From: Actinernus sp. WN-2022 | Lineage: Eukaryota; Cnidaria; Anthozoa; Actiniaria; Actinernidae | Direction of reading: 5' to 3' | NCBI GenBank assembly: GCA_030867875.1 | Contig: JAOWCC010001634.1 | Coordinates: forward strand, 32,631,867 to 32,695,866 | Length of the DNA stretch: 64,000 bases | Notes under the pieces: generated by a model | The model's input: only the letters and a program-made list of their open reading frames with translations | Databases searched by the model: none | Told to the model about the DNA's origin: nothing | Part shown: piece after piece, positions 22,197-32,825 of the stretch | How the letters are laid out: each line of letters begins with the position of its first letter | How positions within the stretch are numbered: position 1 is the stretch's first letter | Made by a program: the position numbers and the translations under genes

Positions 22197-22440
22197 ATCT
22201 GGGTGGTGCAGCTGGGTGGTGCAGCGGTTAGCGCTCACCTCTCACCACTGTGGCCCGGGTTCGATTCCCGGACGCGGCGCCACCTGTGAGTTGTTTGTGC
22301 TTGTTTCTTTCCCATGCTCAGAGGGTTTTCTCCGGGTTCTCCGGTTTCCTCCCTCCGTAAAAATCAGAATATATGAATGTAGTGCGGAGTGTGTGTGGAG
22401 TAAAAGCAGGCCCCCACCAGCTGTAAGCTGTAAACACTAG
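22197..22440 (+). mobile_element. tRNA-derived SINE family S2, copy 1
   Basis: The head has A box TGGTGCAGCGGTTAGCGC and B box GGGTTCGATTCCC. It is followed by the body GTTTGTGCTTGTTTC...GTTTTCTCCGGGTTCTCCGG TTTCC. GGGTGGTGCAGCT is duplicated at the start. A diverged second copy is at 49085-49250. The ORF across it is fortuitous. Confidence 0.85.
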
Positions 22441-22487
22441 CCTGCTATAACAAATAAAACAGTTTATTTATATTTATTTTATTCTGT

Positions 22488-22671
22488 ACGCTGTTGCCAC
22501 CCAATTCAGATCATGTGATATGTAAACAGATGCTACTCTGGGGAATTATTCCTTTTTCATTCTAATCGTAATGCAGTCATGTCTATCTGAATAAAATTAA
22601 TTTTCAAAGAGTCAATTCTCCAGAGTAATGTGTGTTTACATCACATGATCTGAATTGGGTGACAACAGCGT
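22488..22671. mobile_element. MITE, 184 bp, arms about 55 bp
   Basis: ACGCTGTTG.CACCCAATTC...GATCATGTGAT at left is answered by ATCACATGATCTGAATTGGG TG.CAACAGCGT at right, and ACTCTGG/CCAGAGT also pairs. Confidence 0.9.
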
Positions 22672-23302
22672 TAGCCGATTACCTCTATTAAAACATTATT
22701 TCTGCATTGCACTGCAACGCTATCATGCGAAACTACGCGGAAGGAGTCGGATTTAGGATTTAAGTGGTCTCAGGTTTCAGTGAAATATTCCCTCGAGTAT
22801 TGAGCGAATGAAATTTGCCGGTCTTAATAAAGGAATTAGTCAGATAATCTGGAGCATTTCCATTGAGTACCTTTTTTTCATAATCCCAATTTCTAATTTA
22901 TACTGTCGTTCCTAACGCGGGGCGTCAGCCATACTTATTAAATCAGCTGATCGCGTATCAGGAAAATCAGAGCGAGTGATGATCCTTGCAGCTCGGCCTT
23001 TGGAGTCTTTGGAGACATCCCACACTAGGGAACAATAATCAAAATGCGGCTGTACAACTGAATTATATATCTCTATTAGAGTATTACCTGGAATTAAATC
23101 GCATATTCATCTCAAGGCACCAAGGCCATTTGCAACATTTTGGCTAAATAAATATGCGGTTAAGATGGTCATTCTTCAACGTGCTTAAATTGTGTACCTG
23201 ATCTTATGTTCACATTCAGCTAGATCTTAGGATAATTTTCTATACATGTACCTTACCTGTACATATACCGTATATATATACATATATATGTATATATATA
23301 TG

Positions 23303-23475
23303 TAAACAAATTAATCGAAGTTCTTCTTGATTCACATGCTGTTTATTTCCACTACAACGCTGTGCCAATGCCACCTGAAGAGTACGGACGGTGTTTCCGC
23401 ACCGGCCGCACGAAACAGCGTTGTAGTGGAAATAAACAGCATGTGAATCAAGAAGAACTTCGATTAATTTGTTTA
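23303..23475. ncRNA. Perfect 61-bp hairpin with hammerhead-like core
   Basis: Arms 23303-23363 and 23415-23475 are exact reverse complements. The 51-nt loop holds CTGAAGA (23375-23381, fits CUGANGA). A stem GTACGGACGGTG/CACCGGCCGCAC with two mismatches follows, then CGAAA (GAAA at 23412-23415). That is the order of a type III hammerhead ribozyme, with the long arms acting as stem III. Faults: the base after the stem at the expected cleavage position is G (should be A, C or U), and stem I does not pair. Hammerhead motifs of this kind are known in Penelope-like retroelements. Likely a decayed or unusual version. Confidence 0.5.
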
Positions 23476-23566
23476 TAAATAGCTCCAACAGTTGAGCACT
23501 TTTTGACCTTTGAAACGTTAAATTTCCTGTGTATATATATATATGCTGCGTTACCAGCGTGGTCGT

Positions 23567-23640
23567 AGAGGTTAACACATCGGACTAGTATACCGAGGCC
23601 GTGGGTTCGAATCCCGCTCAGGGCATATGTTTCTCTTTCA
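23567..23640 (+). mobile_element. tRNA-like SINE head
   Basis: GCGTGGTCGTAGAGGTTAAC (A-box region) and GGGTTCGAATCCC (B box) about 45 bp apart. No matching acceptor stem, so a tRNA-derived repeat and not a tRNA gene. Confidence 0.6.
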
Positions 23641-23821
23641 CCTTTATTCTGATTATATATATATCGGAGTCGTTGCCGTTAACGTTGTCCTAGACATATC
23701 CACATATGGATTTATAGCCTTTGTTCAGTTCATATGGATTTATAGCCTTTGCTCAGTTCGCACCTTTTAAATAAAGAACGGTAATCAGCCGTGAACACGC
23801 CCTTTGTATTTGGTAACAAAG

Positions 23822-23900
23822 AGCCACGGTGGTCTAATCGAGTTAACGCTCTTGCTTTCCAGTTCGAAGCCCCGAGTTCAAGTCTCAGTATCGGAATCAT
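23822..23900 (+). mobile_element. tRNA-like SINE head, diverged
   Basis: CACGGTGGTCTAATCGAGTT resembles an A box and CCGAGTTCAAGTCTC a weak B box. It has the same layout as the unit 255 bp upstream. Confidence 0.45.
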
Positions 23901-23935
23901 ATCTTTTTTTTTCTTGTTTTGTTTTTTCTTGTGGT

Positions 23936-24375
23936 CACGTACGAGAGGTGGTCGCCGTACAAGAGTACGCCGTGGTGGTCGCCGTACAAGAGCACAGGAA
24001 GCCCAAACTTTAGTAATATGATATCGGATCTCTAGGTACAGGGAATATCAATACAACATATTTTATCATTACAGTTTTTTTTATTATGGGTTGGTAATGC
24101 TCCAACCTCAAAACCTTCATAAGTTGGCAAACGTTTCAGCTAACATGAACCACTGAGCTTGATCAGTGTTAAAATGTTGTATTTGTTGCAAAGTCCGGGG
24201 TGTTCGCTTACAGGAGGTGAAATAAAGAAGAAAAATCCAACTCCCGCGGTCGTTTACGAGAGGTGGTCGCTTACGAGAGGTATTAAATGCAGTGATTTGA
24301 CTGCGAGACAAAACGGGCTTTTGGTAAATGGTCGCTTTAGAGAGGTAATCGCCTACGAGAGGTGGTCGCACCTGA
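23936..24375. repeat. ACGAGAGGTGGTCGC short repeats
   Basis: TACGAGAGGTGGTCGC-like units occur at 23940, 23970, 24250-24280 and 24335-24370, in pairs around about 250 bp of other sequence. They may be terminal repeats of an element; boundaries are unclear. The ORFs over it are low-information. Confidence 0.5.
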
Positions 24376-24589
24376 AACGTTTTTTTTTTTTCGGCGCGAA
24401 TGGTGCCGAAGCGATGTTGCGCCGCCTGTCTAGTGATACTAAGCCATTTCGTAAACCGATAATAAAGGACTGGGACCGATTGTGTAAATTTGATTCAAAT
24501 AATATCGTTTTATTTTTTATTTCTAAAATAAACCCCACCACATGAAAGATCACATCGAAATTGGTATGTTTAGCGAGATCAGTTACAGA

Positions 24590-25330
24590 GGTTTGAATAA
24601 ATAATTGACAATTAGACAGCGAGCGCAAGGTTTCTATGGCAATGCGCAGCACCGAGACAACTATGGAAGTCGATAGAAACCGAGGGCGAGAAGTCACTTG
24701 TTTAGCATAACCAAGCCACTGTTCTATCAACTTATGCACCGATCAAATCGAAACATCAACAGGCTCACACCGGGCATTTGACTTGTTGCCGTGCCCGGTG
24801 AGTAGGGAATTCGACACCAGATGGGAGGGGTGGGGGAAAATTTGAGTCGTGCTGCGTGGTTTTTCCGTCCCGCTCAAATTCTGCCAAGTCGCTTCAGACG
24901 ACTTCAAAGAACAAAACTCTGCTCTTGAAATCGACTGGCTTAAAAAAAAAAAGGGACTCCAAAGGCTTTTCGCTGTATTTTGAGGTATTAAAATATAAAT
25001 GTAAACTGCGTACGAATATTTAAACAGTCTGTTAAAACAAAATGCAGTGTCACAACTAATCTATGTCCCAGGGATAGGACCATTTGATCGCCTAATGTGA
25101 CCGTGGGATGGGGCATTTGAACCCAAACTCCAAAATATCAAATGCCCGAGAGAGAGAGAGAGAGGGGGGGGGGGGGGGGGGGGGGGGGGGAATAGATGTT
25201 TCGATTAGTAATCGCGAAAACTGTCGAAGAAAATTTCGCAAAACTATTTTCCTAAGCGGTTATTTTCAATCAGATATCGATGGATGACGAGTTGGCCAAT
25301 AGACGGCGGCTGGGTCTATTCACCATCAAT
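24590..25330. repeat. Dispersed repeat family D, copy 1
   Basis: Shares GTCGATAGAAA...GAG.GCGAGAAGTC, TTGTTTAGCATAACCAAGCC near its start, and GCCAATAGA.GG.GGCTGGGT near its end, with 32390-32990. It includes a GA tract and a G run at 25144-25190. Confidence 0.65.
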
Positions 25331-25900
25331 ACTACGTGACTATACAACTCATTTTCTCTTTTAGACTAGTACTACTATTACTGTTAATTGGTTTGTAACT
25401 GAAATGGCTGACGGTACACACGCACACCAGAGGTAAAGAAAAGTTTAAAATAGATGAATCCAAATACAAGTTAAGAGACAGAAAAAGATGCAGTAAGGAT
25501 AACAATTGAACAGCGCCGCGAGACTGAACTAAGATAAATACTTGTAAATAAATTACGTGGAACCCTGAATTACGTGATTCGTAAAGTCTGATTCTTACAC
25601 TAGAGAAAAGGTTTCCGCATTGATATATACTGTTTCCTATTCCTAGGAGAACGTAAACCAATATGATGAGAATACTTTTTCCTTACCAATAAATCTGTAT
25701 ATCAAAACGGAATACTTATGTATTTCTATATAACCATATGAGTACGAATAAAGTATTGTCTTATCATTTACACGTCATTAATCCTCTTTCTCTTTCCTGG
25801 CACGTCCGTTAGCTCTGGAATTCTTTCACCGTGAGTTTCTGCTCCACCGATATAGGAGCAACATGCGCAATGATATTGGCCCAATATTAGTCCATCGTTT
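25331..25900. other. Region upstream of zinc-finger gene, nothing recognised
   Basis: A/T-rich without repeats that match elsewhere in the window. The zinc-finger promoter should lie here or in the more GC-rich 25850-26130 stretch. No clear TATA or initiator could be justified. Confidence 0.4.
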
Positions 25901-25944
25901 GCGTGCTCGGTTTCCGTGATCGCGTGTTCGCGTGACTAGAGTCT

Positions 25945-26130
25945 ATGTCACGTACTCGGCGCCAGGCCCGCTCCTTTCAGCTGATGGTAAATACCGCTGA
26001 CCAGATACTGGGCCAGGAATGTGGATGGTCGAAAGACAACAGTGTTGACCTTTCAATGACTGAAAAGTTCCCCCCCAAAATGCGTCCGATTTCTACGCTT
26101 AGTAAAACCTGGCCACCAAGACAAGTTTGA
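25945..26130 (+). promoter_or_regulatory. Candidate upstream ORF in zinc-finger 5' leader
   Basis: A 61-codon open frame (ATG to TGA) ends five bases before the proposed start codon at 26136, in a different frame. If the transcript begins upstream of 25945, this is a uORF that could damp translation or force reinitiation. The peptide (MSRTRRQARSFQL...) resembles nothing I recognise. Confidence 0.35.
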
Positions 26131-26135
26131 AAACA

Positions 26136-26164
26136 ATGGGAGAAACGTTAGAAACCAGAAAAGG
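26136..26164 (+). CDS. Zinc-finger gene, coding exon 1 (start)
   Basis: The ATG at 26136 sits in good context (ACAATGG). An in-frame TAA lies upstream at 26103-26105 with no other in-frame ATG between. It encodes MGETLETRK plus two bases and ends at AGG|GTAGGT (phase 2), which joins exon 2 exactly. The exon is only nine and two-thirds codons, so it rests on splice-phase agreement rather than homology. Confidence 0.65.
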
Positions 26165-29100
26165 GTAGGTGACAGCAGTTTTCGATGGTTTTTCGATCGC
26201 ATGTTTCCAGAATTCGAGCGTGAGCAAACAGTGTTTGACAACAATGCGCTCAGGCTAAACTCACGCGAACGTTGATTCCTCAAAACAAGCTCATTCTAAC
26301 GCGTTTCTCTCTATATTTTCAGCCAGAATCTAGAGACCATTATTTCCAAGCTTTCAAAGGAGCAACCGGCCGGCAAACGGAATAGTTATCTCTTGGTAAG
26401 TTGAATTAAGGCGAGTTGAAGGCGTTTCTACAAACTAACAAAGCCGGACTATTTGCCTGGTAGTTAGAATATTGGTATGTATGGGGCTAAATTCACGCGC
26501 TTCGCTAAAGAGATTTGAAGCCAGTGTCACCGCATGCTTGGAATACAATATTAGGAGATTACAATTTTGAGCCGGTTTATTATGACTCGGCGAGCTAACA
26601 TCTAGGGGGATATTTTGCGAGGGGTCGATTCTGCGAGAGCTCGCATCCATGCAGTTACGTGTCAACAAGATTCGCTTGTGTGTACTCGTACATGTAGGGA
26701 GTCCGCCCGCCCAATCGGCTTCACCGAAATACATAAATAGCGTATTTCAAATGCTTTAGGTACAGCTGAACTGTCTATCATTTTCGTTAAGTTGTCAAAA
26801 CGCCTCAGTGAATACCGATTGATCAACGCACTTTATGTGTTGGCTTCGGGCGAATTTCAAATTGAAGCCTCGTACCTTATAGCTGTAGACCCTCGTGCGC
26901 TTGGATTCCCTTCCGAAACCTTTTCCTGTTTATAGACTGGTATAACAGAGCCCATGAATGTACTTAGTTGGGGGGTCAGGCCACTAAACATTCAAATTAG
27001 GATCGACAAAACATGACACCACCGCCGTCTAGGTTTCCGTGATCGGGGTTGTTAAATTTCCCTGAAAATAATATTATATATTAGCGACCAATTCAGTGAC
27101 CCGTGCCCGAAAACGTGCACAAGAGTGAATTCGCTGCCAAAATCCCCGTTGATTTCGACTTTCGACTAGACTTTGCTTTGGCCACTGATAACTCCTTGCC
27201 GCTCTGGTTCTTCTAGGTCAGCCGTCTGGACGATTTTGTGATCGAAGAATACAATGTGGCCTTTTAAGTCTGAATTTACAAATCATCTAGGTGTTGAATT
27301 AACTATTGAAGTCCCAAAATGCATATATTACGATAATGTTAATTATATGCACTGCAAGTTCACACAACTGGCCTTCAGCAAAGGACACGTTTAGAGTGGC
27401 AATGACCTTAATAGTTATTACATGATTTTTCATGTTTGTTGAAAATTTGAGTCGAAAGATTTCAAGAAAGGTAATCACTAATGACCTTTTTTTATAGTTT
27501 TTCAGACAGCTTGCATGCTGCTGTGAATAAATCCTTGACCAATTTTCTTGGATCTGAAGTTGCTTTGGCATGGCCAAGTTCATTTTTTTATTCGTTATCT
27601 AGAAACAAATACTATCTTGCTTGAGACCATCTGTGAAAGTAATTAATCAACATACATGTAAGAAAGCTAAAGAATGAGCTTTGCATATTAGTTCTGGAGT
27701 TGCAGTTCCCTTTTGTTACAAACTAGCGTCTGATTAACAGTAACAAAGAGTTTCTGTTTTTTTTTAACAGTTGAGAAAGTTATATAGAAAGATATAAGAT
27801 AACCGTAATGGTTTCAAACCTCTGGTGCAGTCCATTTATAAAGCACTTCACAGTTTGTTGCCTGATATATCTTTACACCCATAATCTCTAACACAATGGG
27901 AGACACAAGTCTCTGAAGCATGTATAATTTCCAGCCATGTGGTAGCTACAGAAAGTAGACATTCAGTAAAGTGGGAATTCAACTTGTGATAAGACATGGT
28001 AGTTGAACTTTAAGTGTTGTACATATTAAATATTACACATCAAGTCTATACACATTGAGAAAGGTTGAACAGTGGTTTTGTTGTTGTTGTGAGGGTGGGT
28101 AATGTGAATGTTTCTATAAATAATTAACAATATGCAAAATATTGCTCTTTCTGATCTGATAGTCATTGTTAACATATTTAGAGAAGCCCTGTTTTGTAGG
28201 AAATTACCATAATCTCTAGTATACAAGGGTAACCAACCTTATAGATTAGAAATTAAGCAAAACAAATTCAGTTTTGCTCATTTGTGGTTATAAATATAAT
28301 AACGTACCATTTTGGGTTAAATATACACGAAGGATATCTTGTCTTAAATCTTTTTGATATCATTGAGAAGTTGATGGATATCATTCCAAGTGAGATATTA
28401 CAAATAATAATTATTTTGATGTAAAGTGTGAAAAGTATGAAGCAGGAATGCCATCAACATACATGGATATTGGGTGTGAGTAGTAATTCAGTTGGATATA
28501 ATTTTCTACATATAGTATACGTAGATATGTACTGATGAGTGATGTTGGGGTTCTATTTTGTTCCCAATCTGATAGAAAGTTCCTTTTTACTGGTATTGAA
28601 GTAAGAGATTCAATAGCTATAGGAATACATGTACTTCTGTTTTCTTGTATTATTGTTGGTATAAGTGCCACTTTGTGTTTATCATGCATCCTACATGTAC
28701 ATTGTAGCTGTTTAATTTTTTGTTTAATATCTCAATTCAAAAGAGAACAAACCAAAAATTATTTGTGAATTCTCTATCAAAACAGATGGTCGCAGTTCTG
28801 ACTCGGAAGCCTATGACCTGCTATGTCTAAGTACTGTGCACATGTAGTGACAGACTATATTAATTTCACTCTGTGTAACTTTGTAGTTCGAAACAATATG
28901 AGTTACATGTATATTGAAAATATGGATTAATTTTTTTCCCAAATGTTAATTAAACCAAAATAAATTTTAAACCACAACATATATAAAAATTATGTCTCCT
29001 GGATATAAATCTCACATACGTCTGCTCCTGAACATGATTTATTTTTCAGTGCCAACTTATTAAATGCCTTGTTATGCAGCAACAATATATCACTAGCTAA

Positions 29101-32100
29101 ATGGAGGAGGACTTAATAACAGTTAGGAATGATTCAATTTACACTTTTACTTGGATGTTCAGACTGATTTTTCATTAGGACAGAAGTCAATAATACCAGC
29201 AAACATTAATGAAAATAGACATTTGGATTTTTTTGTTTTATTAAAATGGAACTTGAATTGAAATAATTTTTTTGAAATTGAATTCACAGAAATTACAGTA
29301 AAAAATGTATGCCCAGGTGTCAGTATGTGTTTTCATGTAGGTCAGGGCCATTAAGCCAAACCAAAGTTTATTAGTTGAGGCAATTCAAGACTTGAGAGCA
29401 GACTTGCGAGCTCTGAAGGAAAATTTGAAAAAAAGTTTGTGAAACTTTTAGATGAGGCATGTACCTCATCTGCATGTACATGTATGCTGGTGGTAATGCC
29501 ACTGATCTTTCATTTTTTTCTTCTTAATTACAGATATCTGGAATTGATCACACAAGTCTGATGTTCCATGTAGGCTCATCAGGTAAGAGTTCATCAAACA
29601 TGTACTAAGGCATCTTAAATTACTATTCAAGTGCAAGGTCTGATTCAGATTGTTGTTGAACAGCAGTCTGACTAATGTGCAATAAATTTCCAACAATAAT
29701 ATTAGCAGAAGACTCGATCAGGTCCAGTAAATTGCTTTTTGTTTCCTTCTGATCAAGGTTTTCAAGAAAAGTGCTGAATTACTGCCCTAATACTACAGTT
29801 ATTGACTTATTGATCTAACCCTATCTAGGATAATTAAAATATACTTGTAGTATAAACTTCCAACAAAATTCCTACCATAGTATAATTATTAAATGGGCCA
29901 ATTTTTGTTACTGCTTTTTATCTCGAGCATGAGATCTGAACACATACATGTTTTACCATAATTCAATATACAGTGGAACCTCGATATAACGAACCTCGAT
30001 ATAACAAAATCCTCATTATAACGAACACAATCCGGCAGCCCAAACGTAAAATCTACCCTGATATAATGAATAAATGTCAACACGTGACAAAAGATGAATG
30101 CGGAACAGACCAACAGCGATGAAAATCCTTTAATCCTGTAACAAGAGAACAACCTCTCAGTCAACGTAACAGCTCATTAGATGTGTATATACAGTACAGA
30201 CACTTGCACTATCGAGACATCTACAGATCCGCTTTATCCACTTTGTCTCTTATTAGTTCTATTAACTTCGTTACAAAACAATTATTAACTATACCTCGAT
30301 ATAACGTACATTTTGGTTGTTTTAACGCAAATTCGTTATAACAAGGTTTTCGAATTTAACGAACCCTCAATATAACGAACCAATTTCCCCAGTCCCTTGG
30401 CACTTCGTTAAATCGAGGTTCCACTGTATAAATTTGTAGCTTTTCAACATTCTTATTAACTAATACAAATGTATACCTATTAAACAGCCCTGCCAGAGAG
30501 TAGTTTTCATCTCTGTTGACAGGGGAGGTCAAAGGATTATCAATGACTGCATATTAACAAAAAAAGAAAAAAATGCCTTTGACTTTCTTCATATTACCAG
30601 GGGTTTAAATAGAAGCTGGTAGGGGTTGGAAATGCCAGCTGTGGTTCACGTAAGCACCGGCTGTGGCTCACGTAACCGCCGGCTATCATGGTAAAATATG
30701 ACCGCTAAAATAATCATCATTGATTGTTGATACATATATTTACACCCCCTAATATCTTACATTTTACAACCCCTTCCTCGATAAATAATGAAACCCTGTT
30801 TAACTTAAAGTACAGTATAATTTCAATGTTACAGTGTAGTTGGATTTTATAAGCATCTAATTTAATAATGGCTGTGTATTTTTGCTAGTCAATGATATTT
30901 TGTCTTGCCTACAGACTCGCCAAAATGTAAATAACTTGTAAAAGTACAGGGCAGTATTAGATGCATAGAAGAGTAATAATTAATGGCAGCTAGCTCAGTT
31001 GACCTGCATGCAAATTAGCAGACAAGAAACTTAAGTCCATTGACTAATATAAGCTGTATGTACTAAGTAAACATTATTACTGTACATCATTTGCCTTGCA
31101 ATTATTATTGGTTCTCAATATTACTCAATCTCTATTTTGTATTTTAAAACCATATGATTAATCTGGCAATTATGTGCTTGAATCTATATATATATATATA
31201 TATATATATTAATAGTCTGTCTTTTTGTAGCCAAGTCAGGAAAGGTCAAATTTTCACCATTTCAAACAAGCCTAGAACATAGAGTATTATTTGTAAGCCA
31301 AACAATTCTTCGCAGAAGTACTCAAAACCTTTCAAAGATTCATACATGTAGGTATAAAAATTGCTAAAGGGGTTAGGTGCACTTTAAGAGGCACTTACTA
31401 AATACAACATGTAGTCTTAATTGGTAGATGTTGTAGATACATGTATCCTGTCCAGGAACTACATGTATATAGTCTCCTTCACAACTGTTAATGTTGTTAT
31501 GGTCAGATAATCTCTTCATCACTTAAAATGGGGCCAGCATTGAATGATGACCCTAAGAACAGCTGCAAATATAGGATAGTACCCAGGAACTAGTTCTTAA
31601 AAAAAGTTAGATTCAAGCACTGTACATGCATATGGTGCACCCTTGTACATTAGTGTAAAATTACATAATTATAGAATAATTAAAACTACAACAAAATATA
31701 AAATCACTCTTGAAAGCAGGGATTTCAATCAAAGCCGGCTGTACTGCTGAAGTTCTGGTGGCTGCTTGATCTCAATTTAATAACTGTTGGCTACTAATTC
31801 TTCTGTAGGTTACTTAATTACAGCAACTTTTAATTCCTCTGATACCAACTTTCAAAATTAATGAAATCCCTGCTAAAGGACACTGATTCTTTCAAGAAGT
31901 TACTAAATTGATGGGTAATTCCTACATATGGTTTGACAATTCAGACAATATACAATACATCAGTCAATTAAGACATATACATTTATGTCATCATTAGGAT
32001 ATGTATTTACTACCATCATACCCAGCAAAGTACAATTCCAAGTGCACCATTGATATTTAAAGATGCTGTTGATAATACATGTGACAGAAATTAAACACTT

Positions 32101-32789
32101 CCACATATTCTACATCAAGAAACAGTTATTTATAATTTAAGATATTTGAAATTTATATACATGTAAATAGTAAAATTAAATGTGTACTAGTTAACAACTT
32201 TTCAATATACATTGTATGCATGGCACTTCCATCATGCATACACGCATGCACATGCCATCGTGCATACACGCATGCACATGCCATCATGCATACACGCATG
32301 CACATGCCATGATGCTATTTAACAATATTAATAATAATTAATCTAATAATTATTATTATTAGTCTAATCATTATTAATTATAATTATTAATTATTAGACT
32401 GAGAGCTTGAGGTTTCTATCAGCAAATAGTTGGTGAGGGGCACAGCCCAGAGTCAACTATCATCATAGTCGATAGAAAACAAGAGCGAGAAGTCTAATTG
32501 TTTAGCATAACCAAGCCACCATTATATCAACTTAGTGATCCAGAAAACTGTGGAAAAAAACTTGTAAAAAGCATATTTTTTCTAAGTGAATTTTGTCTGC
32601 AGTGTGCATGCATGCATGGTCAACTAATAATAATAATAATAATATTAATAACGGTTTATCAGTGGCATTTTCACGAGGTGGCTCTTCGTCCACTGATTGG
32701 CCTACAATTTAACGTCCTTATCCGAGAAGACGTGACGGTCTAACCATTTGCAGCCAACCTGAACGAAATTGTTTCACAAAGACAGCACC

Positions 32790-32825
<36 letters not shown>

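Noticed and set aside
25945..25986. MSRTRRQARSFQLM as the first coding exon, similar to the MSRRKQ repressor motif of SALL/BCL11 proteins
   Set aside because: The GTAAAT donor gives phase 0, while exon 2 needs phase 2. The ATG at 26136 fits context, an upstream stop and phase better.
26435..26734. 99-codon minus-strand ORF in intron 2
   Set aside because: No motif, no homologue that I recognise, and no splice support.
28530..28590. CTGATGAG...GAAAG as a second hammerhead candidate
   Set aside because: Only a 5-bp stem (TTGGG/CCCAA) forms between the blocks and no flanking stems pair.
32216..32313. CRISPR-like array
   Set aside because: The three 27-bp units are contiguous, with no unique spacers, and the context is a eukaryotic intron.
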